In this document: in pieces, positions 46,001 through 57,114 of the stretch
Layout: every line of letters begins with the position of its first letter
How positions within the stretch are numbered: the first letter of the stretch is position 1
Assembly: GCA_025618425.1 (NCBI GenBank)
Contig: CM046837.1
Location: 19,739,577-19,803,576, forward strand
Length of the DNA: 64,000 nucleotides
Source of the DNA: Heliocidaris tuberculata
Taxonomy: Eukaryota; Echinodermata; Echinoidea; Camarodonta; Echinometridae
Direction: 5' to 3'
The notes under the pieces: generated by a model
Database searches by the model: none
Told to the model about the DNA's origin: nothing
The model's input: the letters and a program-made list of their open reading frames with translations, nothing else
Program-made: the position numbers and the translations under genes

Positions 46001-49000
46001 CAGCTCGTCAACTTTCTAATTCCACTGCATTGGCTTCCATAACTGGCCTCTCCGGTAAGTAACAAAAAGAGTAGAAAACACTAGTGCTTTAGGTTTAGTA
46101 CAAAGCTGCCATGGATTTGTAGAACTATGAATTCTCGTTCACATGTAATGTGATAAACCGCCCAAGAAAAACTGTTATATTCATTGTGTGCTTCACATTT
46201 CTCTATCTTATATAACACACGGATAAGTGAGTATGCTTAAAACCTTTTAAACAAAAGCTAGGGTAATAGTATCCAAACCGTTCAGAAGTACGCAGGGACG
46301 TTATATCATAATGTGATGTGCACTAAACAAGAACATACTTTTTCAATATTATTTTTTACTCGTAAAACAGTTTTTATTTTGCCACGGGAGGTTACCACGT
46401 CATATGTGAATGAGCCTTTACTTGTGCTGGGTTAACCCTTTCATGACAGAAATTATTCAAGGGCTAAATTGATCACATTTTCTTCTTCGAATTGGCATCA
46501 ATAATATTTTCTTTTAAGTTCTACATGGTTCTAATGAAATGTAATGTCGTTGAAATCGACATACATGGTTCAGAATTTTGTCAGAAAGTCGAAAAAATTG
46601 CAAATTTTGATAAAAAACAATGATTTTGAACATCTCACTGTGTTGCCAATTTAAGAATTTTAAAGCTTATTCTCCTTTTAAAATTCCTGGCATCAGACAC
46701 AATATGGTCATTCAATAAAATGGACACAGTGTGTGCAGAAATGTTTGCTCTTCTACTCATGTATCTGGTATATTTTTTAGAGCTCTGAATCAAAGTTATT
46801 GAGCCAAACCACAAAATGTGGTCAATTGTCTCGAAAAGGTTAAGATGGGAAATATGAAAGGGATGCCAGTTTCCTGGCTATTGCCCGATTTCAAGCCCTG
46901 ATACCCTACTATTTCAGGCATTTTCTGGCTTTAAATACACTTATCGGGCTTCTACATGTCTTGGACTGTTTGCTGGATAAATGAGTAAGATCAGCTGATG
47001 TCTTTGATGCTGTGAATCAGTAATATTACTGAGCATTGAGATTTGGGACATACATGTACTTGGCTCTTTATGTTCAGATACCCATATAATGTATTATATA
47101 ACAAACAGAATAGCAAAGACCGTTTAACCCAAGCATTCAAGAGTGATCTTTATTAGATATTGGAGGTTATTCAGTGAATACTATCCTAAGTGTACTGCTC
47201 ATAATCACTGAATAGGATCCTGGCAGCTTTGTACAGCATGTGAAGAATAGAGAAAACTTGACTGATTATTTGAAAAGAGGAAAACTGGTTACCTGGGCTG
47301 TGAATAGATTGCAAGTGAATGTATGTATGGGTCTTTCTTGATGACGTGAAGTGAACGCTTGTGTAATGTAGAGAGAGGAGAGAAACTTACGACAAATTTA
47401 CTACACTGGACCTGCCCTTGTTCAATGCGAACGTAGTTTTACAATGTAAATCATAAAATTTGTCATGTATTGAGACGTGAACAAACGTGAGTTTAGTAAT
47501 GCAGTCATTACCCTTAGTCCTTTCCTCCCTCTTAAAAAAAGAAAGGATAAAATATCAAATGACTTTGAATTTACTTGAATTGAATAAAAAAAAAAAGGGT
47601 TCTAATTTTCAGATTCATATGTAACAATATACATGTACCTTGCAAGTATCACTGAAGCCCAGTACTTATATATGCATAGGTTATTTTTATTGACCTAATT
47701 TTTTTCCCTCTCTATGTAGAAAGTGCATGGCAATGTTAAACCTGCTCAACCAATGATAACACACATTTTGTATACAGCCCTATTTTTGTTTTATTAAAGT
47801 TTGGTCTTTATACAGTATGTATACAGGTTTGATTGAATACATATATACAATTTGTTTTCTTTTACTTATTGGGGGGGGGGGGGTGGTCAAAATCTCTCTG
47901 AATACACATTTTACACAATTTTGTAATCCAGTAAATCTTAATTGTGAGTAGGGTCTATGAGCAAGAACCTATATCTAACTGTCTGAGAATGGTCTTTACA
48001 GGTCTGACATCTTACGACTCGGACAGCGATGACGAGAAGAGCGACGATGATGGGGAGAGGAAGGAGGAATCGGAGAGTGAGGACAGTGACGAGGAGCTGA
48101 GGAGGAGTATCAGATCTAAGAAGGAGGCGTGGAGACGCAAGAAACATGAAAATAGTAAGTAGCTGTTAACATCAACTCTCACTCTTACTTTACTTTTAAG
48201 GGTAAATTGATTATATGTGACCAGGCACAACAAAACCACCAAAAAGTCGCACCGTGTGATTTTCAGTTAGAGCTCAATCAATGTGTTTGTGGTTGGCATG
48301 GTCAAATTTTAATTTTGGGTATTTCCTGAAAGAGTATACTTTTTTCTATTAAAGTAATCTAAAAATTTGGTGGCCCAAACAATCTAAAAGTGGTATTTTT
48401 GACAGTTTTGTATTAGACTTATGTTTGTCTTCTCTGGATTTTGTTGTATTACTTTTCTTTTTTACGACCCTGAATACTTGTCTCATTTTGATCTCCCATA
48501 AATTTAAAAAAGAGTAAGTTCTTGTGTTGATACTTGTGCACTGTCATGAGCAGGATGTGCCTAATTAGTATGCCAAGTTTCAGGACAATCTGATTATCCC
48601 TTCATAGAAATTTCTATTGTGTTCTTATCCTCCTTTTGTCAGCTTAGCACAAGACCTTGCAAGTCAGAGTGCTTCAATAGACTGCAATTTTTAAACCCTT
48701 ATTTCTCAGAAGTAACATTCTGAGGGACTGTGCATTCTACTCTTTGTACAGTGAGTTATAAATATCCAATGCTAATGAGTTATATCATTTTAAAGCTGAG
48801 AATCTACTCTTTCAGAATCAGACTTTAACTAAAACTTCATATCTGGCTACTTTTTGGTGTTTTTGTGGTGCCTGGTCACATGTTTTGTTCTTCAAATCGG
48901 CAACAATAATATTTTTTTTTAGTGCTGCATGGTTCTAATAAGGTATAATGTCTTTGTTGAAATGTTGTAAAGATTGCCACTTGTGATGAAAAACAATGAT

Positions 49001-52000
49001 TTTGAACCTCTTAAGGACGTTCCACAGTTAAAGTCAAATCCGTGTCATTTTCACCAAATTTTGCATACAGTTACTTTGGTCCATGAGAAGCCCAAATACG
49101 CATAGAAAATTATAGGTCCATGTGCTTACTTTTTTTCTATGGGACACTGAACTGTGCCATGATTGGGTGTCGGGTAGAATGACGTCATCGCAGGTTTTTG
49201 GCCATTGATAGGCCTCAGAATTCCCAATGTCATATACAAATACCCATTATTCTGTCAAAATCCATGTCATATTCGTCAAACTTTCCAAATTTGTAGAGAA
49301 AAGTATACTGAAGGAGGAGAAAGTTTTGAAAATGGGGGTCAGTGCACTCGTTTTTACGCTAGCAGCGCCCTCAGTTGGCGGAAAAGGTCAAAGACTCGCA
49401 AAACTCGTAAGAACTGGCTGAGAACCTGTCTAGGAATGGGATGGGTTCGAAAAAACTATACTGTACATTCAAAATCCATGTCAGATTCGTAATTTTTTCC
49501 ATATTTGTAGAGAATTATATACTGCAGAAGGAGAAAGTTTAAAAAATGGGGGTCCATGCACTCGTTTTTGTGCTAGCAGCGCCCTCGGGTGGCGGAAAAA
49601 GTCAAAAACTCGCAAAACTCGCAAAAACTGCGCATGGCTGGCTAGGAACCTGTCTGGGAATGGGATAGGTGCAAAAAAAAACTCTACTGTACATTCAAAA
49701 TCCATGCCAGATTCGTAATTTTTTCCAGATTTGTAGAGAATTATATACTGAAGGAGGAGAAAGTTTTGAAAATGGGGGTCAGTGCACTCGTTTTTACGCT
49801 AGCAGCGCCCTCAGTTGGCGGAAAAGGTCAAAGACTCGCAAAACTCGTAAGAACTGGCTGAGAACCTGTCTAGGAATGGGATGGGTTCGAAAAAACTATA
49901 CTGTACATTCAAAATCCATGTCAGATTCGTAATTTTTTCCATATTTGTAGAGAATTATATACTGCAGAAGGAGAAAGTTTAAAAAATGGGGGTCCATGCA
50001 CTCGTTTTTGTGCTAGCAGCGCCCTCGGGTGGCGGAAAAAGTCAAAAACTCGCAAAACTCGCAAAAACTGCGCATGGCTAGCTGGGAACCTGTCTAGGAA
50101 TGGGATAAGTGCAAAAAAAACTCTACTGTACATTCAAAATCCATGCCAGATTTGTAAATTTTTCCAGATTTGTAGAGTATTATATACTGCAGAAGGAGAA
50201 AGTTTAAAAAATGGGGGTCCATGCACTCGTTTTAGTGCTAGCAGCGCCCTCAGGTGGTGGAAAAAGTAAAAAACCGCAAAACTCGCAAAAACTGCGCGTG
50301 GCTGGCTGGGAACCTGTCTAGGAATGGAATGGGTGCAAAATAACTCTCCTGTACATTCAAAATCCATGTCATTTTCACCAAAGTTTTCAGATTTGTAGAG
50401 AAAATTAATTATACGGAAGGAGGAGAGAGTTTGAAAAAAGGGGGTCCATGTACTGCTTTTTGTGCTAGCAGCGCCCCCCCCCCCCCCCCCCCCGCATTTT
50501 TATAATAAATAATTTTGCAAGGTTCCTGAAAATCCTCATATTTTGTTAGCGAGTCGCCTGAATATCCTCATATTCGGGCAGCGAGGTGCCGGTATACCAA
50601 ACAGTGTTTAAAATTTTGTACACAAAATATAGAAACAAAATAACCCTATTTCAGGTGTAAGGAGGGATATTAAAAAACAGTGGATGATTACAGTGCTTCA
50701 ATTATTCCATTTTTTTAAATGAAAAATTCTAAACCTCGCACTTTGAAAATATATCGGAATATGGAAGAAAAAGCGGTGCGGGGATGTGCTTGCATGGTCG
50801 GGGGGGGGGGGGGGGTAGGGCTGTAAGCAGGTAGCAAGCGTGCGAAGTGGACCCATATTCTTGTGAGGTGGGGCACCTCAGAGTGTTTGCCCCCTCCCCC
50901 CTCCCCAGGAAAAAAAAAGTAAGGCACCCTTACTTTTGCGCACCTGTTCACGACTACTAGTATTTCAAACATAATAATCACGGTATAAGCTACGACATAA
51001 GCTATAGTTGTCTATATTTTACACACTTTCGAACCAGTGTATAAAAAAGAAGGAAATTGTAAGTCGTTTTGAGTGACATTTAAATTCATTATTTTATTTG
51101 CTCATTACTTTGACTGTAGGGATAATGATCATTAGACAAATGATTCTTGGGCATATATTTGACTTTCTTTCTCCAGCTCTCTTTTTGTGCTAAGGAATTG
51201 TACCAAAATGGGAGGTAGATGACCATGACTATGAATTCCAAATTACATCTACCTTTCATTTTTCCTATACGACTAACTTTGCCTATAGAAAGTTCATGAG
51301 GGGGCATCGAATGTTATCTTTCAGCTCAAGCTAGTTAATATTTGGTATATATATTTTTCACAGGTACAGAATTATTGATTTCATCTATTTTCACCTGGTT
51401 CTTGTTACTGCGCACACTTGCGAACCCATTATTAAGCATTGTGTTTAATGCGCGTATCCTTTGTCTTAAATGCGCGCAATACTCTCCCGGTGTTGTGATG
51501 ACGTAACACAACCAGCCAGGATGCGCAGCTGAGGTGCGCACAAACATAACTGATGAACGTCCTTAATGTGTTGCCAATTTAAGAATTTTAAAGCTTATTC
51601 TTGTTTTGAAAATTCCTGGCATAAAATAATGCAATATGATCATGCAAGAAAAATGGACATAGTGTGCGCAGAAATGTTTGCTCTTTCTTCTCATGCATCT
51701 GGTATATTTTTTAGAGCTCTGAATCAAAAGTCATTGAACCAAACCACAAAATATGGTCAATTGTCTCGAAAGGGTTAACCATGCATATGCAAGAAAACGT
51801 TGTGTCCAAAATAAAAAGATAATTTAATGTCCTTTCTAATGATATCAAACATTGTTACTTATTCATAGGAAAATTGGAAAATCACTTTGTTTTTAGTCCT
51901 TTTACATGCCATATCTCATTTGCTTACTTTTGTTTCAAGTGAAACTGAGAAAATAATTGGTATGAAATGTGCAATCTTCTACACAATACTTGATAATTAT

Positions 52001-54122
52001 AGTGCCATATATAAAGTTTCTTAGATATTTGGAATGCTTTATCAGTGCTCTAAACCCAGATATAAAATGAATGTGGCATGTACATATCTTTGATAGAATA
52101 GTGTAGCTCAGCAAGAGTTAATGCATACTTAAAAGAGAAGGCTGACTTCTGGTACCCTCATAGTGTCACCTTGAATAAAAAATCTGAGTCTGAGCTCATT
52201 TGGTCAGTACATACTGGTGACCCACACAAATTGTACTGATGAATCTTTTTTTTTTACTCTCCTCTTGTAGTGTTTGCAGCTTCTGATAAGGAGAGTGATG
52301 ATGAGCGTGAAGGCAGGAAAAGAGACAAATCCACATCGGGATCTGCCGACCAGAAACCCAGCTTGAAACGTCCAGATAGTGATGATAAAGCTGATAGTCG
52401 AGGGGGAAACGATAGGGAGTTAGATAGTCATAAAGGAGAGAGAGATGAGAGTAGAAAAGAAGAGGGGGAGAGTAAAGGAAGTGGAGAGAAGAAGAAGAGA
52501 TTTGGTAGGTGGGATCAGAAGGAGAAAGTTCAGGTTAAGAACGAATCAGAGAGCTCAAGCTCTGAAGACAGTGATAGCAGTAGCGGCAGTAGCAGTGGGG
52601 ACGAGGAGGAGGAGGATGAGGAGGAGGAGGGAAGCGAAAGCAGCGAAGACTCTTCTGACGATGCTAAGGATAGGACTAGAAATAAGAAAAGGGAGAGAAG
52701 TAGAAGTCGAGAGAGAAGGACTAAGAAGGACAAGAGGAAAGAGAGCGAGGAAGACGACAGAGATAGTGATAGGGAACCTAGAAGGGACAGGGAAAGGAAA
52801 AAGAGGAAAGATTCGGAAAGGGATCGAGATAGGGAGAGGGAAAAGGAGAGAGAGAGTAGAAGTGATAGGAAAAGACATAGAAGCCGGGAAAGGAGCAAGG
52901 AGGACGATAGAAAGGAAGGACGGAAAAGTAAGAAGGATAAAGATTCAGACAGAAGCAAGGAAAAAAGTAAGAAAAGGGAAAGGGATGAAGATAGAAGTCG
53001 GGAAAGGCGAAGAAGTAGAGAGAGGGATAGGGAGAGAAGTTCTGAGAGGGATAGAGAGAGGAAGAAGAAGAGGGATAGAGACGACGATTCCAAACGTGAC
53101 AGAGAGAGAAAACACAGACACAGTTCCAGGGACAGAGATAATAAAGACCATGGTAGGAGTAGGCGTAGGGATAGGGATAGGTCCAGGAGTTCGGAAAGCG
53201 AACGCTCTGTTAGTAGTGCACGGGGTAAGAAACGGAGGAAATCCAGGACTCCGGAGGATCGTAAATCAAAGCGGGACTCCTCACGGCGAAGTCGATCCAA
53301 AGATCGCTCTTCCAGTAAACGCCACAAGGAAAAGCGCAAGCGCGAGTCATCTGACGAAGAGGAAAGTGACCGTTCACGTGAACATCGTAGCAGCAAGCAG
53401 AAGAAATCCTCGTCTAGGCGTCGATCAAGGTCATCATCAGAAGAATCCCAGCGGAAGAGCTCCAGGAAGAAGCGTCATAGGGAGGCAAGCGAGGATTCTT
53501 CAGATTCTAGAGCCGACTCTTTAGAGCGGTCTCATGGAAGCAGGTCCGGTAAGGCGTCCAGTCGCAAACGAAGGTCTAGATCAACGTCAAGGTAGCTATA
53601 ACATTTCCTTGCTTCTCACTAACAATTATATTTTTCCTCTCTTTTACAGGCCTCCTCCCATATTTATTTGTGCATATATTGTGTTTCAATAAGTATAATG
53701 ACTATTGCCTTTGGGTTCATATACTAGTTACATTTGTTTTTATTGAGTCTTTGTCCTTGATGAGTAGTGCTACTGTACAAATGTCTGAACATTTGATAAT
53801 TTTAATTGTCTTTCTTGGGATTTCCTTTCATCCGATAGTCCTGTAGGGGCATGGAGGACAGAGTTAAAAATAACTAGTTTAGGAAATTAGGATATATGCA
53901 TGTATTAATCTCTTAAAAATGATGTGGAAATAGTTTATCATATCTTGTTTACTTTGGTTCTCATATCAACTCCCAATCTGAATCATGTACCTGGTTATAC
54001 AACTTGTATTTTCAATTGATTGATGCAGTGTACTATGACAAGGAAAGAGATGTATTATGTCTTTTTTTTCTCTCCCTCTCTCTCTCTTTTACCTGTTTCT
54101 CTCTAGGTCTCGAAGACGTTGA
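39976..54122 (+). CDS. PNISR: PNISR orthologue, Arg/Ser-rich nuclear speckle protein
   Basis: Orthologue of vertebrate PNISR (SFRS18), a nuclear-speckle RS-rich protein that partners pinin and is linked to pre-mRNA splicing. Coding exons: 39,976-40,051; 40,621-40,760; 41,480-41,543; 42,092-42,522; 43,339-43,591; 43,849-44,048; 44,634-44,813; 45,183-45,294; 45,998-46,054; 48,002-48,154; 52,271-53,595 (or 53,591 spliced to 54,107-54,122). All joins keep frame, giving 996 or 1,000 residues; the human protein is about 800. Conserved landmarks in order: Trp/Gln-rich start, DWAALAQEWI (about 28-37), Pro/Gln-rich region, RFDYxHG repeats, LPAWIREGLEKM (about 329-340), EILLDVT (about 458-464), APARQLSNSTALASITGL (about 486-503), GLTSYDSDSDDE, and the charged RS domain. 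The start is the first ATG after the acceptor at 39,869. Confidence 0.93.
40621..40760 (+). CDS. PNISR: PNISR exon, DWAALAQEWI motif
   Basis: Acceptor 'tcccagcag', donor 'gtacttat'. It encodes ATDWAALAQEWIRQKEV, nearly identical to the human DWAALAQAWIAQRE block, then a Pro-rich tail. Phase-compatible with both neighbours. Confidence 0.9.
41480..41543 (+). CDS. PNISR: PNISR exon, Pro-rich
   Basis: Acceptor 'attctgcccag', donor 'gtgggtag'. It encodes IPPSAPAPPPPDDEGSKHHP. Short, supported by splice phase and by the Pro-rich context. Confidence 0.75.
42092..42522 (+). CDS. PNISR: PNISR exon, Pro/Gln-rich with RFDYxHG repeats
   Basis: Acceptor 'ttttgtttcag', donor 'gtacgtat'. It encodes 143 residues with polyproline, a CAG-encoded Gln run (seven Gln), and three related motifs: RFDYAHG, RFDHQHG and RFDYNHG. 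Human PNISR has one FDYQHG here, so the motif has multiplied in this lineage or been lost in vertebrates. Confidence 0.9.
43339..43591 (+). CDS. PNISR: PNISR exon, His/Gln/Tyr-rich
   Basis: Acceptor 'ttctcctgcag', donor 'gtaagtg'. It encodes NFNQGFAPNQQHWHPPPQQD..., then MDYAHEPQYSHYPP and an acidic end ELEEEEPKQTL. A fourth DYAHE-like motif extends the repeat of the previous exon. Confidence 0.9.
43849..44048 (+). CDS. PNISR: PNISR exon, LPAWIREGLEKM core
   Basis: Acceptor 'tatattggtcag', donor 'gtaagtat'. LLPAWIREGLEKMDKEKQKK is the best-conserved PNISR block; a Lys/Glu-rich predicted helix follows, ending at GLPPKSKYD. Confidence 0.95.
44068..44135 (+). repeat. tRNA-like SINE head in a PNISR intron
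   Basis: 'gtggtataatgg' resembles box A and 'ggttcaaacc' resembles box B at tRNA spacing. No full cloverleaf is supported, so it is a probable tRNA-derived SINE remnant. Confidence 0.4.
44634..44813 (+). CDS. PNISR: PNISR exon, acidic segment
   Basis: Acceptor 'cccgtaatag', donor 'gtgagtga'. It encodes DSDEEEGEEGDKKAGG, then SPKRNRSSPPDEIEEE and PYMTEEERQQQL, matching the DSDEEE...MTEEEK order of the human protein. Confidence 0.9.
45183..45294 (+). CDS. PNISR: PNISR exon, EILLDVT helix
   Basis: Acceptor 'tttgactcag', donor 'gtaggaag'. It encodes MMKIRKWMTEILLDVTGQEI then HIASEVHRKAKLKMAK, corresponding to the human KMLLTEILLDVTDEEI region. Confidence 0.93.
45998..46054 (+). CDS. PNISR: PNISR 57-nt micro-exon
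   Basis: Acceptor 'attattttttag', donor 'gtaagtaa'. It encodes APARQLSNSTALASITGLS, matching human APAKQLAQSSALASLTGLG. Confidence 0.93.
46436..46839. mobile_element. TTAA-flanked 404-bp element in a PNISR intron
   Basis: TTAA at 46,432-46,435 and 46,840-46,843; inverted ends 'ccctttcatg' and 'tctcgaaaagg'. Same family as 11,343-11,750. Confidence 0.8.
48002..48154 (+). CDS. PNISR: PNISR exon, SDSDDE acidic segment
   Basis: Acceptor 'ggtctttacag', donor 'gtaagtag'. It encodes LTSYDSDSDDEKSDDD, then DEELRRSIRSKKEAWRRKK, parallel to human DTDDEELRHRIRQKQEAFWR. A transposon begins only 15 bp beyond the donor. Confidence 0.93.
48215..48881. mobile_element. 667-bp element with 'atgtgaccaggcac' inverted ends
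   Basis: Left 'atgtgaccaggcac.acaaaa' then 'caccaaaaagt'; the right end is its inverse ('actttttggtgt', 'ggtgcctggtcacat'). Non-coding. Inserted into the TTAA element. Confidence 0.65.
49015..51562. mobile_element. 2.5-kb TTAA-flanked element carrying a tandem array
   Basis: Bordered by TTAA (49,011-49,014 and 51,563-51,566). Ends 'ggacgttccacagtta' and, reverse-complemented, 'ggacgttcatcagtta'. The TTAA falls exactly where the older element's sequence is interrupted. It carries the tandem repeat at 49,257-50,480 and no transposase. Confidence 0.8.
49257..50480. repeat. Higher-order tandem repeat (214/226-bp dimers)
   Basis: Units start with 'aaaatccatg' at 49,257, 49,471, 49,697, 49,911, 50,136 and 50,359, so spacing alternates 214, 226, 214, 225, 223. 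Units 1 and 3 are nearly identical to each other, as are 2 and 4, giving a 440-bp dimeric higher-order period. Each contains 'gctagcagcgccctc' and 'aggagaaagtt'. Repeated open frames are artefacts of the array. Confidence 0.92.
52271..53595 (+). CDS. PNISR: PNISR RS-domain exon and one C-terminus
   Basis: Acceptor 'ctctcctcttgtag'. 441 residues of Arg/Ser/Asp/Glu/Lys-rich sequence with many RDRD, RSRE, SRSR and KKRKK runs, the RS-like domain expected for splicing-speckle targeting. Composition-driven open frames on other frames and strands are shadows. If read through, it ends TSR then TAG at 53,593-53,595. Confidence 0.93.
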
Positions 54123-54160
54123 TCTTGGACCATATCCATACTATAGCCATAGATATTCAA
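54107..54160 (+). CDS. PNISR: Alternative PNISR terminal exon (SRSRR ending)
   Basis: A donor 'gtagctat' at 53,592 and a strong pyrimidine-rich acceptor 'tttctctctag' at 54,106 allow splicing that changes the end to ...TSRSRR with TGA at 54,120-54,122. The exon is followed by another donor, 'gtaagtaa', at about 54,161, implying a 3'-UTR intron. Both ends resemble the RSRSR terminus of human PNISR. Confidence 0.5.
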
Positions 54161-54513
54161 GTAAGTAATACAGAGGTTGTGATATATCATGATGTGGAAA
54201 AAAAATGATTGTCTTATGAGAGCAAAAAAAAAGGGTAAACCATGTAATTAAACCATATTGCACTTGAATGTAATAAGCAATAGTATTCTAACAGCACAAA
54301 GAAGAATAAAATCTGGCCTGTCAGTAAACAAAAAGGACTACCTGTAACAACTAGCAAGGTAACAGACAGCAAGGTAACAAACTATGGTGGCCTGTAATCT
54401 AATGCAATTTATTTGCTGGTACTGGGTTTTAAGCTTGGTCTGAGGTCAAGTTAACCAAATGTAGTTGGACCAAGATCTAAGATTTCCCTTTGATAAACAT
54501 GACTTAGACCCAG

Positions 54514-54697
54514 TAGCCCGTATTCTGAACTCCGGTTTAACTTTGATAAACCTGGGTCTAAGTGTGGTTTAAACCCAGTCTAGTATTGTTTAACTTTGTA
54601 CAGAAATTTACACTGGACTTGTGGGTTAAGTCCGTTTTAAACTCGGTTTTAACTTGAACTGAGTTTAAGTTAAACTGGAGTTTGGAATACGGGCCAG
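54514..54697. repeat. Foldback MITE with 'gcccgtattc' ends
   Basis: 'gcccgtattctgaactccgg' pairs with 'ctggagtttggaatacgggc'; inner arms repeat 'ggtttaac', 'aaacccagtc' and 'gtttaagttaaac'. TSD not determined. Confidence 0.65.
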
Positions 54698-54699
54698 TG

Positions 54700-55995
54700 T
54701 CTAGTTTGATTTAATCAGTAGAACAGCGGCCGATGAGTACATTCTGTAACATTGACAAATTTAAAAGCATAATCTTTAAAACGAGGTGTTTTTAGAAAGA
54801 AATATGTTGGTATACATGTCATCCTTTGTTTTGCCATATAAAGCAGCTTGAAATAATCTTTGTAAATGCAGCCCTGCCTCTCTCCTCCATCAATCCAATG
54901 AAAAGAACTTGCAGTATTTTGACAAGTTATGGTTATCAGTGATCATAATAATATTTTTGTAAGAATGAAAAGAAAAAAGTCCCATCCTTCTGACGAATTG
55001 TGATGTCTCCTCTTATTGTATGCAATTCAGTATTGGTGTGGGACTGAGCATTTCTAAATAATTTTGAACATGTGACAGATGAATCAATATATTTTTGTCC
55101 TATTTGATATTTTGCAAAATAATGGATGTTCAATGGATGTTTCTTTAAACTTTTAAGAGACATACAGCTCAGGCTATACTTGAATTCATGCAATATTCTG
55201 AATGGAAATTGTCTGGGTACGAGTGTATACTATATACATGTAGGCCAATATTTTCTCAAATGACAAGGACAAGCATTTTCGAGAGTTTTTTGGGGGGAGA
55301 TAATTGTTACAGGCTACTTACAATAACATACCAGCTCATTTTTCCGCGTCGTTCAAAATAATTCATGAAAATAATGGCTTACATTCAATATTTCAGTCTT
55401 ACTGAGAGTAACATTGTACTGAAGTGGGTTGAGCAGCTGTACTCCATGTATGACCAATTAATGATAGGGTGTATATTCCTAGTAGTGTTAAAGCTTATCT
55501 TGAGTAGCTAGCTAGAATTAATTATCAGTTATTATCTTGCTACTTATGGGCTGTTTGGAAATGTGCTGACGATCACATTCCCTGAAAACCACAACTCAGT
55601 TCCGCACATTCATGCATGAGACCTCATTTTGTGCATGTCGGTCAGGGCTATGTGCCTGATTTCCTTGTCTTGGCCAATACACACACTCCAAGTACTGTTC
55701 AGTTTTTACTTAAATTTGAAATTATCTTGAACTCTTCCATTATGTTCATTTACAGTCTTGTACAATGTCTGTTAAGAGCAAATAAGTTGTTTTACTCCAC
55801 GTAAAAGTATATAAGTTAAAACCCTTCTGGCTTATAGCAGAGCAGATGACACATGCTACATGTAGTATTTTGTACATGTATTTTTGTCTGGAAAACAGAC
55901 ATCATTTACATGTGCCTTAATACCGAAACAAGACACAAAAGAATAACATTTTGTGAATTTGTTAATACTAGCTGAACAGAATTCCCGGAATAACT
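54700..55995. other. Possible PNISR 3' UTR or intergenic, no gene seen
   Basis: A+T-rich with no recognised coding sequence. An 'aataaa' at about 54,306 just upstream could serve a short PNISR transcript, but it is common in this composition. Confidence 0.35.
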
Positions 55996-56440
55996 GTTTC
56001 AGAATCTTAAAGCCCACCGCATACTATATGATTGACTGCAATCCGTTTTGGAAATAAATCGCAATAGCAATAACATGGGCACTTTAGCAAATACAATCTA
56101 CCTGATTCAGGTTCTGGACAATAACATGAATACTAAACGTAAGGTTTGGGCATGCTGTCAGCCTTATACCCAGAATAAAGGCCAAATTGGTTTCAAATCG
56201 TAGATGATCGTAGGACTGCTCTTATGTCACTACGACTCGGAGCCAATTTCGCCTTCCCTCTGACTAGAAAGCTTGCAGTAGGCTGTATTTTTGATTTTAC
56301 TATCTCTGTGACAATTCAGAACCTCAATTAAATTTTTTTTATGCGTTTGAATGTCTTTATGAATTGCTATAACATTTTTCTTCAGATATCGTATATATAT
56401 ATTGCAGACCGTTTGTATAGTATGCGGTGGATTTAAAGCC
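55996..56440. mobile_element. Non-autonomous element, 'cccaccgcatacta' ends, copy 1
   Basis: Left 'aaagcccaccgcatactata', right 'tatagtatgcggtggattt'. The interior 'tagatgatcgtaggactgct' and 'ccttccctctgactagaaag' matches 58,127-58,543 in inverse orientation. Confidence 0.65.
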
Positions 56441-57114
56441 TCAAAGCCTCATTCACTCATGTGGTAAACTGCCCTCCCCCCCAAAAAAAAATATTGCTGC
56501 AAAATAAAATGACATGAGGTTAGTGGGTTTTACATTTCTGTATCTAATAAGAGGCAGAAGCATGTACGCTTGGCAGCTTTTGTTGTTTTGGTTTTGCCAT
56601 TCACTTACATGTAAAATGTTTTATTTTGCCACTGCGGTTTACCGTGTCATGCGTTGACACAACCTTTTAGTACATGTATAAGGTATGTAGATGTAAGATT
56701 AAATACAATGTAGGACTCTCATTCTGGGTAATGTAAAAGATATGTGTATTAAAGAAGATTGTATTCATCGCAGTTTCTTTCTTTTTTATCACACACGGCA
56801 CTGAGGAAGGAGTGAAATTTTATGTTTGAACAAGTACTAGGCCATTTGTTTAGGATCTGTTGATAAAGAATCACCGTATGCCTCTGATATAGCATACGTG
56901 TACATGTATACCTATTGCTTCTTAAATGGCAACCTCTAGTCAATTTGGAGTTTTGCTACAGGGGGTCGGGTGGATAGGATGGGGGGCAAATTGAATCCAG
57001 TGATGAAATAGGGATGGGTCATAATGGATAATTAATTGGCAACTTATGAAGAAGACCCCCTTAAAAAAAAGTTGTATGAATGTGCGCTTTCAGTAAAGTG
57101 AGTTCTGCCCAATA

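Larger units (their letters stand above)
48170..51774. mobile_element. Third copy of the TTAA element, split by two insertions
   Basis: Left TTAA at 48,166-48,169 and a diverged left piece 'ttttaagggtaaattgat' at about 48,195-48,212; middle piece 48,882-49,014; right piece 51,567-51,774, ending 'tctcgaaaggg' before TTAA (51,775-51,778). Alignment to the intact copies at 11.3 and 46.4 kb shows that 48,215-48,881 and 49,015-51,562 are later insertions. Within a PNISR intron. Confidence 0.7.

Noticed and set aside
49205..50367. Repeated 70-95-codon frames on both strands
   Set aside because: They recur only because the 214/226-bp tandem units recur; no domain and no start or splice context.
49257..50480. 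CRISPR-like regular repeats
   Set aside because: The units are >200-bp tandem repeats without spacers, in an intron of a eukaryotic gene.
52445..53524. A 359-codon plus-strand frame and a 288-codon minus-strand frame
   Set aside because: Both are shadows of the Arg/Ser/Asp-rich PNISR exon and read purine-triplet repeats in other frames.
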